NCBI GenBank assembly: GCA_029238215.1
Contig: JAQWGN010000018.1
Span: 1-54,826, forward strand
DNA from: Flavobacteriaceae bacterium
GTDB lineage: Bacteria; Bacteroidota; Bacteroidia; Flavobacteriales; Flavobacteriaceae
Direction: 5' to 3'
Length of the DNA stretch: 54,826 nt
Shown: positions 8,806-18,966 of the stretch, one piece after another
How the letters are laid out: every line of letters starts with the position of its first letter
How positions within the stretch are numbered: position 1 is the first letter of the stretch
Translations under genes and position numbers: made by a program
Notes under the pieces: generated by a model
Databases searched by the model: none
Told to the model about the DNA's origin: nothing
What the model saw: the letters and a program-made list of their open reading frames with translations, nothing else

Positions 8806-9738
8806 TTACTGCATACCCCGCATATTTTTCCGAATACGATCTTGATCTATAAATTCTTTAACAAGTTTATCTAAAACACCATTAATAAACATACTGCTTT
8901 TAGGTGTAGCGTATTCTTTTGCAATCTCTAAATATTCGTTAATGGTTACATTAACAGGAATGGACGGGAAATACAAAAGCTCTGCCAACGCCATAAGTAA
9001 AAGTGTAAAATCAAGATCTGCAATCCGGTCTGAATCCCAGTTTGGAGTTCTACCTATAATATCATTAGACAACTCGGTTCTATTAAGTGCAACTTTACGA
9101 AACAACTCTAAGGAAAAACGTTGATCTTCATCATCTTTATAGAGTACTGAAATCACTGCATCTTTAGCGTCCACTCTTTGAAGACTATTACGGACAATTG
9201 TGTTCACCAAAGGGATGTCGTCAACCCACGAAATATTGACTTCTTCAATAAACTCTGATAGCCGCTCAAAAGGAACAATTACTTTGGTGAAAACGTTTAC
9301 TAGGAATTCTTTATCCTGTTGCATTGAAGACGTCTCTTCCTCCAAATATTCATTATATACGTCACTTTCAACAATGGCATCCCATAACAAACGGACATAC
9401 TCATCGTGATTTTTCCAATATTTGAGTTTGTGTTTTTTACACTGCGCTGCCAAGACCGGATTCTCCATGAGCATTTTTAATGCCTTATTGTTAAAAAACT
9501 TAGGGTTAATATCATTTGCGCTTCCTTTCAAGTGTTTTTTGGTGTTTTTCAACAATAAGGAAGAACCACAAGCGTGCAGCTCAGAAAATAAATCAAGTAG
9601 TGTGATATACAGCAGATAGAAATCTTGGCTGCTCTTTAAAACCCACGATTCTCCACGATTAATGTTATCGGATTTATCAATGTTTTGTGCATAAAGGGCT
9701 TGCATAACCTTAATACGTAAATGCCGTCTGGTAATCAT
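8806..9738 (-). CDS. nusB: Transcription antitermination protein NusB, long flavobacterial form
   Basis: A protein of about 310 aa. The N-terminal RRHLRIKVMQALYA is the NusB hallmark that binds boxA RNA, and the C-terminal third (about 185-300) holds the canonical all-helical NusB fold, with FTLLLMALAEL and NEYLEIAKEYATPKS. Typical NusB is ~140 aa; Bacteroidota carry a long helical insertion between these parts, as here (roughly residues 15-180). The ATG at 9738 (MITRRHLR) is preferred to an upstream in-frame start at 9765, which would overlap the -7 box. NusB promotes rRNA transcription antitermination, relevant to the rRNA operon at the left edge. Confidence 0.92.
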   Translation of the reverse strand: MITRRHLRIKVMQALYAQNIDKSDNINRGESWVLKSSQDFYLLYITLLDLFSELHACGSSLLLKNTKKHLKGSANDINPKFFNNKALKMLMENPVLAAQCKKHKLKYWKNHDEYVRLLWDAIVESDVYNEYLEEETSSMQQDKEFLVNVFTKVIVPFERLSEFIEEVNISWVDDIPLVNTIVRNSLQRVDAKDAVISVLYKDDEDQRFSLELFRKVALNRTELSNDIIGRTPNWDSDRIADLDFTLLLMALAELLYFPSIPVNVTINEYLEIAKEYATPKSSMFINGVLDKLVKEFIDQDRIRKNMRGMQ

Positions 9739-9762
9739 GAAAGAGAACGTTTGTTGATGGTA

Positions 9763-9770
9763 CAAAAGTA
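9763..9770 (-). promoter_or_regulatory. -7 box upstream of nusB
   Basis: TACTTTTG on the minus strand matches TAnnTTTG and lies 24 nt upstream of the chosen nusB ATG. No convincing TTG was found at the expected -33 distance, so this is a partial match. Confidence 0.5.
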
Positions 9771-9842
9771 CAAGATTTAAAGGATGTTTTAAAGAAGATT
9801 TGATACAAAGAGCTAAAAACTTATCTTCGTAAAAAATAACGA

Positions 9843-11609
9843 TTGCGCGCTTTACAATACCTCAATAGATATTTCACTAAATACCGCTTTTTACTTCTGT
9901 TGGGATTCTTTTTCACGATTTCTTCTAGAGTTTTTGCGGTGCTTGCCCCTAGTCTGGTTGGAGACTCAATAACTAAAATAGAACAGTTTATTCGCAGTGG
10001 CAGTGCTGATTTAACAACCATCAAAGGGGTATTAATAACCAATATTGCGCTTATTGTTGGTGCCGCACTTGTATCCAGTGTTTTTACATTTGCTATGCGT
10101 CAAACTATAATTAATGTATCACGTCATATTGAGTTTGATTTAAAAAACACCATTTACGATCACTACCAGAAACTTTCGCATCGTTTTTATAAGCAAAACC
10201 GTACGGGCGATTTAATGAGTAGAATTAGCGAAGATGTTTCAAGAGTTCGCATGTATGCTGGACCTGCCTTAATGTACAGCGTAAACACAATAACCTTGTT
10301 TGTTATCGTTATTAGCTATATGATTAGTGTTGCGCCTAAGCTTACATTATACACCTTGTTGCCCCTACCCATATTATCCTTCTTAATTTATAAGTTAAGT
10401 AAGTCGATACATGACCGCAGCACTAAAGTGCAACAACTACTAGCGCAACTTTCTACGTTTGCTCAAGAATCATTCAGCGGAATCAATGTAATAAAATCGT
10501 ATGCTATAGAAAATAACAGGCTGACAGAAATGAATCGTATTTCTGAAGACAGCAAAAACAAAAACATGTCTTTAGTTCATGTTCAAGCGTGGTTTTTCCC
10601 GATGATGATTTTACTTATTGGCTTTAGTAACATCTTGGTCATTTTTATTGGTGGTAATCAATACATTAACGGAGAAATTGAACTCGGCCTTTTAGCAGAA
10701 TTTATTATTTATGTAAACATGCTTACTTGGCCAGTAGCAACTGTTGGCTGGGTCACCTCTATTGTACAACAAGCAGAAGCATCACAAAAACGCATAAATG
10801 AATTTTTAGGGCAAGAACCTGAAATACAAGACACCAACAAAAACAAAACGCCTTTAACATCGCTTGATATTGCATTTAAAAATGTTTCGCTAAACTATGA
10901 CGATACCGGAATACAGGCATTGAAAAACATATCATTTGAATTGGAAGAGGGTAAAACACTTGCAGTGATGGGCCCTACAGGTTCTGGAAAAACAAGCTTA
11001 CTTCAATTGCTTGCCAAAACATATTTACCCAGCAGCGGAGAAGTGTATCTTGGTAAAACAGCAATACACAATTATGCGCAAGATGATCTTCGAGCTGTAT
11101 TGGGCATGGTACCACAACAACCTTTTTTGTTTTCAGACACAATTGCCAACAATATCCGCTTTGGCAAAAAAGACGCTACGCAAGAGGAGATTGAAGTTGC
11201 TACAAAGCAAGCGGCTGTTCATGACAACATCATTGATTTTTCTGAAGGGTATGAAACCATGTTAGGTGAACGTGGAATAACCCTTTCAGGTGGACAAAAA
11301 CAACGTGTATCCATAGCGCGTGCTTTAATAAAAAAACCAAAAATATTACTCCTCGATGACTGCCTCTCGGCAGTAGATACAGAAACGGAAGAAACTATAT
11401 TAAATGCGTTAAAAGCCAATACGCAAGAAACTACAACGTTGATTGTTTGCCACAGGGTATCTTCTGCTAAAAATGCAAATATTATTATGGTCTTAGAAGA
11501 TGGTAAGATAACACAGTTTGGTTCCCACGAACAACTACTCAAAAAAGCTGGTTATTATAGAGAGCTTTACAATCAACAACGCCTAGAGAATAAGACTGAA
11601 AACAATTAG
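9843..11609 (+). CDS. ABC exporter, fused permease and ATPase
   Basis: A 588-aa half-transporter. The N-terminal six-helix ABC membrane domain (about 15-320) includes YQKLSHRFYKQNRTGDLMSRISEDV, here cut for length to its key RTGDLMSRI. The nucleotide-binding domain has Walker A GPTGSGKTS, Q-loop VPQQPFLF, signature LSGGQKQRVSIARAL, Walker B ILLLDDCLSAVDT and the H-loop CHRVSS. The substrate is unknown; family members export lipids, peptides or drugs. The start is a TTG at 9843: it gives the N-terminus (M/L)RALQYLNRYF that matches the family, and no ATG is present at that position. It probably acts as a homodimer. Confidence 0.92.
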   Translation: MRALQYLNRYFTKYRFLLLLGFFFTISSRVFAVLAPSLVGDSITKIEQFIRSGSADLTTIKGVLITNIALIVGAALVSSVFTFAMRQTIINVSRHIEFDLKNTIYDHYQKLSHRFYKQNRTGDLMSRISEDVSRVRMYAGPALMYSVNTITLFVIVISYMISVAPKLTLYTLLPLPILSFLIYKLSKSIHDRSTKVQQLLAQLSTFAQESFSGINVIKSYAIENNRLTEMNRISEDSKNKNMSLVHVQAWFFPMMILLIGFSNILVIFIGGNQYINGEIELGLLAEFIIYVNMLTWPVATVGWVTSIVQQAEASQKRINEFLGQEPEIQDTNKNKTPLTSLDIAFKNVSLNYDDTGIQALKNISFELEEGKTLAVMGPTGSGKTSLLQLLAKTYLPSSGEVYLGKTAIHNYAQDDLRAVLGMVPQQPFLFSDTIANNIRFGKKDATQEEIEVATKQAAVHDNIIDFSEGYETMLGERGITLSGGQKQRVSIARALIKKPKILLLDDCLSAVDTETEETILNALKANTQETTTLIVCHRVSSAKNANIIMVLEDGKITQFGSHEQLLKKAGYYRELYNQQRLENKTENN

Positions 11610-11643
11610 GATTTGTTATCTTTAAGGTGCCAAATCTGTTGTC

Positions 11644-11904
11644 ATGTCTAATTTTGAATACCCCCAAAGTGTCCGAGAAGTTTCCATTCATGCGGGTTCT
11701 CGCACGTATTATTTCGATGTTAAAAAAACAAAAGCTTGTGATTATTTTTTGACCATCACAGAGTGCAAAAGAACTAAGGATGGAAAAACCATGAAAAAGC
11801 AAAAACTCTTTTTATATAAGGAGCATTTTGACTCGTTTAGTAAAGTTTTTTTAGATATGGTTTCTTTTGTGAATACCGAAAAAGGGAAACAGGTTATTCG
11901 GTAA
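11644..11904 (+). CDS. DUF3276 family protein (PUR-alpha-like nucleic-acid-binding fold)
   Basis: An 86-aa protein with VREVSIHAGSRTYYFDVKKT, DYFLTITECKR and LFLYKEHFDSF, the motifs of DUF3276. The family has a single PUR repeat (beta-sheet plus helix) related to eukaryotic Pur-alpha, and the Borrelia homologue binds DNA and RNA. The function in flavobacteria is not known; nucleic-acid binding is inferred from the family. It starts 34 bp after the ABC exporter and may be co-transcribed, though a near-match -7 box lies in the gap. Confidence 0.85.
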   Translation: MSNFEYPQSVREVSIHAGSRTYYFDVKKTKACDYFLTITECKRTKDGKTMKKQKLFLYKEHFDSFSKVFLDMVSFVNTEKGKQVIR

Positions 11905-11933
11905 GGTTTAATCGTTATTTTTGAAAAAAAATT

Positions 11934-12491
11934 ATGGCACGTACTCCATCTAACATGCTCGAATTGGGCACACTAGCTCCCAACTTTTCATTAATAAACA
12001 CTGTTGATGAAAAAGTCTTAAGCTATGATGCTATTAAAGGGATCAATGGAACTGTTGTGATGTTTATATGCAATCATTGTCCTTATGTGAAACATGTTTT
12101 TGAGGGTGTGGTATCGCTAGCGAAAGATTATCAAAGCAACGGTTTTGGTTTTGTTGCCATTTCTAGCAATGATGTAATAAACTATCCCGATGACGCTCCA
12201 AGTTTAATGCAGAAAACAGCTGCAGATCAAGGGTTTACGTTTCCTTACTTATATGATGAATCGCAGGAGGTAGCAAAGGCTTATGATGCTGCATGTACCC
12301 CTGACTTTTATTTGTTTGACGCTTCTCAGCGTCTTGTATATAGAGGACAAATGGATGACTCAAGACCTGGAAATGGAATTCCTGTTACAGGAAAAGATAT
12401 TAGAGAAGCACTTGATGCAACACATTTAGGCAATGCCGTAAAAACACTTCAAAAACCAAGTTTAGGCTGTAATATTAAATGGAAAGTCTAA
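11934..12491 (+). CDS. Thioredoxin-fold protein (AhpC/TSA-like), CxxC
   Basis: A 185-aa cytosolic thioredoxin-fold protein. Residues 43-54 read [12 protein letters not shown], placing a CNHC redox motif (Cys46, Cys49) where thioredoxins have WCGPC. A cis-Pro loop ([11 protein letters not shown]) follows, with a third cysteine just before that proline. It belongs to the 'thioredoxin family protein' group with CNHCPYV that is widespread in Bacteroidota; substrates are unknown. A perfect -7 box (TATTTTTG, 11916-11923) precedes the ATG by 10 nt. The gene overlaps the convergent prolyl isomerase gene by 4 bp. Confidence 0.88.
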   Translation: MARTPSNMLELGTLAPNFSLINTVDEKVLSYDAIKGINGTVVMFICNHCPYVKHVFEGVVSLAKDYQSNGFGFVAISSNDVINYPDDAPSLMQKTAADQGFTFPYLYDESQEVAKAYDAACTPDFYLFDASQRLVYRGQMDDSRPGNGIPVTGKDIREALDATHLGNAVKTLQKPSLGCNIKWKV

Positions 12492-13420
12492 CGGACTGCC
12501 ACTAACTCTACATCAAAAATAAGGGTTGCGTCTGGCGGGATTACACCCCCAGCCCCTTGTGAGCCATAGGCCAAATCACTTGGGATAACAAAGCGTGCTT
12601 TATCTCCAGTATTAAGGAGTTGAATCCCCTCATCCCAACCTGGTATTACTTGCCCAACTCCTAAAGGAAACTCTATCGGCTGATTGCGTTTGTAGGAAGA
12701 ATCAAATACAGTACCGTCTAGCAATTGACCTTTATAGTGAACACTAACTGTTTTCCCTTTTTCTGCTGGGGTACCATCTCCACGTTGAATGTATTGATAC
12801 CGTAATCCAGAAGTTGTCTTTTCAAATCCAGATGCAACTTTGTCAAGTTGTTTGTCCTGTGCTTCTTGAGCTTCTTTTAAACGTTTTTCACGACTGCCCT
12901 CAAAAGTCCTAAAAGCCTCTACAGCATTCCAAGCAACAGCTTCTGACCCTTTACGTTCGATAACAACAGTCTCAATAACATCACTTTGCGCTATTGCATC
13001 AACAACATCTTGACCTTCTTCAACAAAACCAAAAACTGTATGTTTTCCATCAAGCCAAGGGGTTTCGTTGTGTGTAATAAAAAATTGACTCCCATTGGTT
13101 CCTGGACCTGCATTGGCCATAGATAACACTCCTGGTCTGTCATGTTTTAATTCGGAATGAAACTCATCATCAAATTGATATCCTGGACCACCAGTCCCTG
13201 TGCTGAGCGGACAGCCTCCTTGAACCATAAAATCAGCAATAACTCGGTGAAAAGACAACCCATCATAATAGGGAGTTCCTTGTGGTTTTTGATCATTCTC
13301 TAAGTCTCCTTGAGCTAAAGCAACGAAATTCCCAACAGTACCAGGGGTTTCTTTGTGTGTAAGACGGATTTTTATAATTCCTTTTGACGTTGTGAAAACA
13401 GCGTATATTCCTTCGTTCAT
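12488..13420 (-). CDS. Dual peptidyl-prolyl isomerase, cyclophilin-FKBP fusion
   Basis: A 310-aa fusion of two unrelated prolyl isomerase folds. Residues ~5-150 form a cyclophilin domain ([38 protein letters not shown] region). A charged helical linker (~165-195) leads to an FKBP domain (~205-310: [47 protein letters not shown]). There is no signal peptide, so it is probably cytosolic. Both active-site regions look intact. Cyclophilin-FKBP dual proteins are known in some flavobacteria and certain protists. It is probably a protein-folding factor, with neither partner nor client indicated by the neighbourhood. Confidence 0.92.
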   Translation of the reverse strand: MNEGIYAVFTTSKGIIKIRLTHKETPGTVGNFVALAQGDLENDQKPQGTPYYDGLSFHRVIADFMVQGGCPLSTGTGGPGYQFDDEFHSELKHDRPGVLSMANAGPGTNGSQFFITHNETPWLDGKHTVFGFVEEGQDVVDAIAQSDVIETVVIERKGSEAVAWNAVEAFRTFEGSREKRLKEAQEAQDKQLDKVASGFEKTTSGLRYQYIQRGDGTPAEKGKTVSVHYKGQLLDGTVFDSSYKRNQPIEFPLGVGQVIPGWDEGIQLLNTGDKARFVIPSDLAYGSQGAGGVIPPDATLIFDVELVAVR

Positions 13421-13462
13421 AAAACAATTTATTAATATGCTGCGAAAGTAGAAATAAAACAG

Positions 13463-15664
13463 CTAGTTTGCTACTTCACTCATAAATTTAATGCGGAAAA
13501 CACGCAGATCGTCTTCTTCATAATCTCCATCAAATTCTTCTACTGCAGCCTGGATGTCATCATTCTCAGCATCCATAAAATATTCGTAAAGCTCTTCTTG
13601 TTGATCTTCGTCAAAAAAATCATCAACGGCATACTGAATATTAACTTTGGTTCCTGAAAAAACAATAGTTTCTAGTTGTTTTACAAATTCGGAAAACTTC
13701 ATGCCTTTAGCATCAGCAATATCTTGAAGGGGTAGTTTTCTATCAATATTTTGAATAATAAACAACTTGAGTCCTGAATTCGCTCCTGTACTTTTAATAA
13801 CTAAATCCTCTGGACGTGTAATGTCATTTTCTTCTGTATAATCGGCTATCAGCTTAATAAAAGGTTTTCCAAATTTAGTTGCCTTACCCTCACCTACCCC
13901 ATGGATATTTTTAAGTTCTTCTATAGTTACTGGATATTTTACAAGCATGTCTTGAAGAGAAAATTCTTGAAAAACCGCATAAGGAGGAACATCAAATTTC
14001 GCTGCTACTTCCTTACGAAGTTGAACGAGCATTTTATAAAGTTTCTCCTCGTATCCTCCTGATTTTACTTTGGATGGGGCAACGGCCAACGCATCGTATA
14101 CGTGATTTTCAGTCATCAAATAACTTACGGGGTTTTCTAAAAATTTTATCCCCTTTTCACTCAACTTAATAATACCGTAGGTTTCTATTTCTTTTGTCAA
14201 GTAGCCTGTAACGAGTAATTGTGTTAGTAAGGCTTTCCAAAACTCTTTTTTATTGGCACTTCCTTGTCCAAATATTGGCGTGGCACTTATGCGATGGGAT
14301 ACTAAAATTGGGGTTTCTTCGCCAACCATGATATGAATTAGCTCCTTAATTTTGTATTGTTGATTTGTTTCACGGACAAGACTCAATAACAGTTCAGCTT
14401 CTTTTTGTGCCTCAACTTTTGGTTTTGGATTTCGGGCATTATCATCCATCTCTACTCCAGCGCCATTGATTTCATCATACTCCTCACCAAAATAATGGAG
14501 AATAAACTTACGCCTAGACATAGAGGTCTCTGCATAAGCCACCATTTCATGCAACAGTGCAAAACCTACTTCTTGCTCAGCCAAGGGCTTTCCTGACATG
14601 AATTTTTCAAGCTTTTCAATGTCTTTATATGCATAGAATGCCAAGCAGTGTCCTTCACCACCATCACGCCCTGCACGACCAGTTTCTTGGTAATAACTTT
14701 CAATACTTTTCGGAATATCGTGATGGATAACAAAGCGCACGTCCGGCTTATCAATTCCCATACCAAAGGCAATCGTAGCCACTATTACATCGCAATCTTC
14801 CTTTAAAAAACTATCTTGATTAAACACGCGTTGTTTAGTGTCCAAACCTGCATGATATGGTAAGGCATTGACACCATTAACCTGCAAGACTTGCGCAAGC
14901 TCTTCTACACGCTTCCGTGATAAACAGTACACGATCCCTGATTTACCATTATTTTGCTTAACAAAAGATATAATATCGCGATCTACTTGCTCTGTTTTTT
15001 GACGGACTTCGTAAAACAAGTTTGGCCTATTAAAGGAGGCTTTATACGTAGTGGCGTTGGGAATATTAAGGTTTTTAAGAATGTCTTCTTGAACCTTTGG
15101 TGTTGCGGTAGCAGTAAGGCCAATAATTGGAATATTATCTCCAATTCGCTCAGAAATTGATTTTAAATTTCGGTACTCTGGTCTAAAGTCGTGCCCCCAT
15201 TCAGAAATACAATGCGCTTCATCAATAGCCATAAAACTAATGGTAATCGTTCGTAAAAAAGCAACGTTTTCTTCCTTAGTAAGCGATTCTGGAGCTACAT
15301 ACAGTAACTTTGTAATTCCAGATGTAATATCTTCAATAACAGTTTGCACTTGAGTTTTACTCAATGAAGAGTTTAAAACGTGTGCAATTCCGTCGTTATT
15401 GGAAACGCCTCGAATAGCATCAACTTGGTTCTTCATTAATGCAATAAGAGGGGAAACAACAATGGCAGTACCGGGCTGTACAAGAGCAGGAAGTTGATAG
15501 CACAATGACTTACCACCACCTGTAGGCATAATAACAAACGTATTCTCTTTATTAAGAACACTGTTAATTACATCTTCTTGAAGTCCTCGGAACTCATTAA
15601 AACCGAAAAATTTCTTTAGTGCAGCCTTTAAACTAAACTGCTTATCTCCGAGCTGTACCTTCAT
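13463..15664 (-). CDS. recQ: ATP-dependent DNA helicase RecQ
   Basis: A 3'-5' DNA helicase of 733 aa acting in recombination and replication-fork repair. The helicase core has Walker A MPTGGGKSLCYQLP, the DEAH box IDEAHCISEWGHDFRP with the RecQ aromatic-rich loop, motif VI QETGRAGRDG, the zinc and winged-helix RQC region (~380-510) and an HRDC domain (~525-600). After HRDC is an extra C-terminal tail (~600-733) that ends in a very acidic stretch, typical of Bacteroidota RecQ. The zinc-cluster cysteines of E. coli RecQ are not obvious (the region reads RRKFILHYFGEEY), as in other Bacteroidota forms. Confidence 0.95.
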   Translation of the reverse strand: MKVQLGDKQFSLKAALKKFFGFNEFRGLQEDVINSVLNKENTFVIMPTGGGKSLCYQLPALVQPGTAIVVSPLIALMKNQVDAIRGVSNNDGIAHVLNSSLSKTQVQTVIEDITSGITKLLYVAPESLTKEENVAFLRTITISFMAIDEAHCISEWGHDFRPEYRNLKSISERIGDNIPIIGLTATATPKVQEDILKNLNIPNATTYKASFNRPNLFYEVRQKTEQVDRDIISFVKQNNGKSGIVYCLSRKRVEELAQVLQVNGVNALPYHAGLDTKQRVFNQDSFLKEDCDVIVATIAFGMGIDKPDVRFVIHHDIPKSIESYYQETGRAGRDGGEGHCLAFYAYKDIEKLEKFMSGKPLAEQEVGFALLHEMVAYAETSMSRRKFILHYFGEEYDEINGAGVEMDDNARNPKPKVEAQKEAELLLSLVRETNQQYKIKELIHIMVGEETPILVSHRISATPIFGQGSANKKEFWKALLTQLLVTGYLTKEIETYGIIKLSEKGIKFLENPVSYLMTENHVYDALAVAPSKVKSGGYEEKLYKMLVQLRKEVAAKFDVPPYAVFQEFSLQDMLVKYPVTIEELKNIHGVGEGKATKFGKPFIKLIADYTEENDITRPEDLVIKSTGANSGLKLFIIQNIDRKLPLQDIADAKGMKFSEFVKQLETIVFSGTKVNIQYAVDDFFDEDQQEELYEYFMDAENDDIQAAVEEFDGDYEEDDLRVFRIKFMSEVAN

Positions 15665-15726
15665 GATTGGTTTTGTACATTTGTATTCACAATATACGTT
15701 AAAACTGAATATTTATCAATAAAGAT

Positions 15727-16692
15727 TTGAATAATTCTGTTTCATTACTGAACACTGCAAAAGCAGTTATACATCAACAGGCACAAGCTGTTGAAGGGCT
15801 TATTCCTCAGCTAAATGATGATTTTGAGCAAGCTGTTACTTGGGCACATCAAAATAAGGGCCGTTTAATCCTTACTGGAGTAGGAAAAAGTGCCATAATT
15901 GGTATGAAAATTAGTGCAACATTAAATTCTACGGGGTCAAAAAGTATTTTTATGCATGCTGCAGATGCGATACATGGAGATCTAGGCATGATTGCAGATG
16001 AAGATATTGTAGTATGTTTATCAAAAAGTGGCAACACCTCAGAAGTTAAAACTTTAGTTCCTTTACTTAAGAGCCGTGGAAATAAACTTGTAGGCATGAC
16101 AGCAAACCCCGATTCGTTTCTTGCACAACACTCCGACGCTGTTTTAAATGTAGGGATTCCCCATGAAGCGGATCCAAACAATCTTGCACCAACAACAAGT
16201 ACAACAGCGCAGTTAGTGATGGGCGATGCCTTAGCGATTTGTTTAATGGAGTTAAACGGATTCAAGCCTGAAGATTTTGCACGTTCGCACCCAGGGGGGG
16301 CGCTTGGAAAGGCGCTTCATATTGAACTCGGGCATTTAATTCATGAAAACAAAAAACCCCTTGTTCGCCAAAACACAGCTGTTAACGAAGTGATATCTGA
16401 AATATCCTCTAAACTAGTTGGAGCTACTGCCGTTTTGGAAGATAACACTGTTGTAGGGATTATTACAGACGGTGATTTGAGAAGAATGATGCAAAAGCAC
16501 AGTGATTTTTCTTCACTTGTCGCTTCGGATATTATGAGTAAAAACCCAAAGACTTTAAACAGTAACACCTTGGCAAAAACAGCTTTGTCGTTAATGCGTG
16601 AAAAAGAAATAAGTCAAGTTATTGTAACGGAGTCTGACAAATATCTAGGGTTTGTACACATACACGATATTTTAAACGAAGGTATTCAATAG
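15727..16692 (+). CDS. kdsD: Arabinose-5-phosphate isomerase (KpsF/GutQ family)
   Basis: This enzyme interconverts ribulose-5-phosphate and arabinose-5-phosphate, the first step to KDO for lipopolysaccharide. Its 321 aa contain a SIS domain (~35-170; TGVGKSAIIGMKISATLNSTG region, CLSKSGNTSEV) and two CBS motifs (~205-321; GIITDGDLRRM). The start is a TTG at 15727, chosen because it gives the expected N-terminus and no ATG is nearby. tatC and lptB follow on the same strand with a gap of 3 bp and an overlap of 4 bp, so KDO supply, protein export and LPS transport genes form one operon. Confidence 0.93.
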   Translation: MNNSVSLLNTAKAVIHQQAQAVEGLIPQLNDDFEQAVTWAHQNKGRLILTGVGKSAIIGMKISATLNSTGSKSIFMHAADAIHGDLGMIADEDIVVCLSKSGNTSEVKTLVPLLKSRGNKLVGMTANPDSFLAQHSDAVLNVGIPHEADPNNLAPTTSTTAQLVMGDALAICLMELNGFKPEDFARSHPGGALGKALHIELGHLIHENKKPLVRQNTAVNEVISEISSKLVGATAVLEDNTVVGIITDGDLRRMMQKHSDFSSLVASDIMSKNPKTLNSNTLAKTALSLMREKEISQVIVTESDKYLGFVHIHDILNEGIQ

Positions 16693-16695
16693 CTT

Positions 16696-17520
16696 ATGCG
16701 GGAAAAACCCATGCCTTTTCTGGATCACCTAGAAGAACTGCGGTGGCATCTTATCCGAAGCATTTTGGCCATAATTATTGCAGGAAGTATTGCATTTGCT
16801 GCAAAGGATTTTATTTTTGATTACCTCCTGTTTGGACCAAAAAAGCAAGACTTTCCAACATACAAATGGCTTTGCAATGCAGCTCAATATTTGGGATTTA
16901 ACGAAGGTTTTTGTTTAGACGAACTTCCTTTTAGAGTTCAAAGCAGAACAGTTGCAGGGCAGTTTTCAGCTCACATATGGACATCGATAACTGCTGGGTT
17001 TATAATTTCATTTCCGTACGTAATTTATCAACTTTGGTCGTTTATAAGTCCCGGTTTATTAAAATCCGAACGCCGAAATGCACGTGGGTTTATTTTTATT
17101 TCCTCACTACTTTTTTTCTTGGGTGTTTTGTTTGGGTATTACATCATCACGCCATTGTCTTTGCGATTCCTTGGAACATACAGTGTAAGTGCTGAAATAT
17201 TCAATGACTTTGATCTTGGGAGTTACACCGCTCTGATTCGGGCATCCGTTCTTTCTGCCGGCTTTATATTTGAATTACCAATATTGGTATACTTTTTAAC
17301 AAAAATCGGCCTTATCTCCCCAGATATAATGCGGAAATATCGAAAAATATCTTTAGTACTCGTTCTTACACTATCTGCAATTATTACACCCCCAGATATT
17401 GCTAGCCAAGTTATTGTAGCCATCCCTATTATGATTTTGTATGAAATAAGTATTTTTATTTCAAAATCCGTATTTAAAAAATCGCAACAAACGCCACAAA
17501 CACCAGCGAAAAAATCATGA
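16696..17520 (+). CDS. tatC: Twin-arginine translocase subunit TatC
   Basis: A 274-aa inner membrane core of the Tat pathway for folded proteins, which recognises the twin-arginine signal. The N-terminal [16 protein letters not shown] contains the conserved HLEELR signal-binding motif. Six hydrophobic segments follow, with the conserved FEFPILVY-like [10 protein letters not shown] and [16 protein letters not shown]. The segment around residues 50-75 includes an extra periplasmic insertion seen in Bacteroidota. No tatA is in the window, so it must be elsewhere. The stop overlaps the lptB start by 4 bp (ATGA), suggesting translational coupling. Confidence 0.96.
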   Translation: MREKPMPFLDHLEELRWHLIRSILAIIIAGSIAFAAKDFIFDYLLFGPKKQDFPTYKWLCNAAQYLGFNEGFCLDELPFRVQSRTVAGQFSAHIWTSITAGFIISFPYVIYQLWSFISPGLLKSERRNARGFIFISSLLFFLGVLFGYYIITPLSLRFLGTYSVSAEIFNDFDLGSYTALIRASVLSAGFIFELPILVYFLTKIGLISPDIMRKYRKISLVLVLTLSAIITPPDIASQVIVAIPIMILYEISIFISKSVFKKSQQTPQTPAKKS

Positions 17521-18257
17521 AATTACACGCAAAAGAAATCACTAAAACCTATAGAGGAAGAAAAGTAGTTGACAAAATTTCAGTGGCTGTTGAGCAAGGA
17601 GAAATTGTCGGGCTATTGGGGCCAAATGGTGCGGGAAAAACTACATCATTTTACATGATTGTTGGGCTGATAAAACCGTTAAGCGGAAATATCTATTTAG
17701 ATGACAAGGATATAACGCGATACCCCATGTATAAACGTGCTCAAAACGGAATAGGGTATTTGGCTCAGGAAGCGTCCGTATTTCGCAAACTTACTGTAGA
17801 ACAAAATATCAAAAGTGTATTGGAGTTAACAGATTTATCTGCCAAAGAGCAACAAAGCAAAACTGAAGCGCTTTTAGAGGAATTTGGCCTAACACACATC
17901 CGAAAAAGTCGTGGTGATTTACTTTCTGGTGGAGAGCGCCGAAGAACAGAAATTGCCAGAGCACTTGCTACTGATCCAAAATTTGTGTTATTGGATGAGC
18001 CTTTTGCAGGAGTAGACCCTGTTGCAGTTGAGGACATTCAAAAAATTGTTGCACACCTAAAAAAGCGAAACATCGGTATTTTAATAACTGACCACAATGT
18101 TCAGGAAACATTAGCTATTACCGACAGAACATACCTCATGTTTGAAGGCAAAATTTTAAAAACAGGAACTCCAAAAGAATTGGCTGAAGATGAAATGGTT
18201 CGTAAAGTATATTTAGGGCAAAATTTTGAACTAAGAACAAAAAAGCTTAGCCTTTAA
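17517..18257 (+). CDS. lptB: LPS export ABC transporter ATP-binding protein
   Basis: LptB is the cytoplasmic ATPase of the LptBFGC complex that extracts LPS from the inner membrane. Its 246 aa show Walker [12 protein letters not shown]-loop YLAQEASVF, signature [16 protein letters not shown] and Walker [15 protein letters not shown], all typical of LptB rather than other ATPases. It is translationally coupled to tatC and in the same operon as kdsD, whose product feeds KDO synthesis. The 3' end overlaps the convergent pssA gene by 11 bp. Confidence 0.95.
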   Translation: MKLHAKEITKTYRGRKVVDKISVAVEQGEIVGLLGPNGAGKTTSFYMIVGLIKPLSGNIYLDDKDITRYPMYKRAQNGIGYLAQEASVFRKLTVEQNIKSVLELTDLSAKEQQSKTEALLEEFGLTHIRKSRGDLLSGGERRRTEIARALATDPKFVLLDEPFAGVDPVAVEDIQKIVAHLKKRNIGILITDHNVQETLAITDRTYLMFEGKILKTGTPKELAEDEMVRKVYLGQNFELRTKKLSL

Positions 18258-18912
18258 TCCGCATATAAATTGCTCCAAAAAAGCCATAAGACAGTATTAC
18301 AGCAGATAGGGCCTCAGCCTTATAAAACAACAATACAGGGATAACAATCAAAGCGAAAACCAAGGCAAAAGCTTTTGGCTTTCCTCTGACAAACTTTTGG
18401 CTAGGTAGCATCTGTTTTGAGACCATCAAAAGTGCTAATAACGCCGTAATAAAGAGAATGATCTCATAATTTACTTTAATAGGAATGTAAGGAATCCCTA
18501 CCACAAAAAGAGCGAACGCGGGAGTTGGCATTCCCTCAAAATCCAGTTGACTAGAAGGGGTGATGTTAAAACGAGCGAGTCGATAAACTGCAGCAAGAGT
18601 AACTAAAAAACCTAAAGGAGAAAGAAAAACATAATCATATGGAAGGTTATCAGAAAGATACTGATTTAAGAAAAATCCAGGAACAACTCCAAATGAAATG
18701 ACATCACTTAAAGAATCGAGTTGTTTGCCAATTTCTGAAGTTACCTTTAGCCCTCTTGCAAACAAACCATCAATACTGTCAAAAAAAACACCAATTAATA
18801 CCCAAGTAAGTGTCATTTTATAGTCTTGACCAACAACTGACAATAATGCCATACAGCCAGAAAAAGCATTTAGAAGTGTTAGTGTGTTAGGAATGAAAGA
18901 TGAAAATCGCAT
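18247..18912 (-). CDS. pssA: CDP-diacylglycerol-serine O-phosphatidyltransferase
   Basis: A multi-spanning membrane enzyme making phosphatidylserine, the precursor of phosphatidylethanolamine. The 221-aa protein carries the CDP-alcohol phosphatidyltransferase motif DG-x2-AR-x8-G-x3-D-x3-D as [20 protein letters not shown] with the final Asp just after (LSD). The first helix, [20 protein letters not shown], and about seven hydrophobic segments match the PssA type II family. Phosphatidylserine synthase is favoured over phosphatidylglycerophosphate synthase by overall similarity to PssA. Confidence 0.9.
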   Translation of the reverse strand: MRFSSFIPNTLTLLNAFSGCMALLSVVGQDYKMTLTWVLIGVFFDSIDGLFARGLKVTSEIGKQLDSLSDVISFGVVPGFFLNQYLSDNLPYDYVFLSPLGFLVTLAAVYRLARFNITPSSQLDFEGMPTPAFALFVVGIPYIPIKVNYEIILFITALLALLMVSKQMLPSQKFVRGKPKAFALVFALIVIPVLLFYKAEALSAVILSYGFFGAIYMRIKG

Positions 18913-18954
18913 GATTATTTTTGGTTAAGTTTATACAAACTTATACAATAATTG

Positions 18955-18962
18955 TACTTTCG
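18955..18962 (+). promoter_or_regulatory. -7 box just before lnt
   Basis: TACTTTCG differs from TAnnTTTG at one position and ends 4 nt before the preferred lnt ATG (18967). If used, transcription would start at or next to the ATG (leaderless). No clear TTG at -33. Confidence 0.45.
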
Positions 18963-18966
18963 TCAC

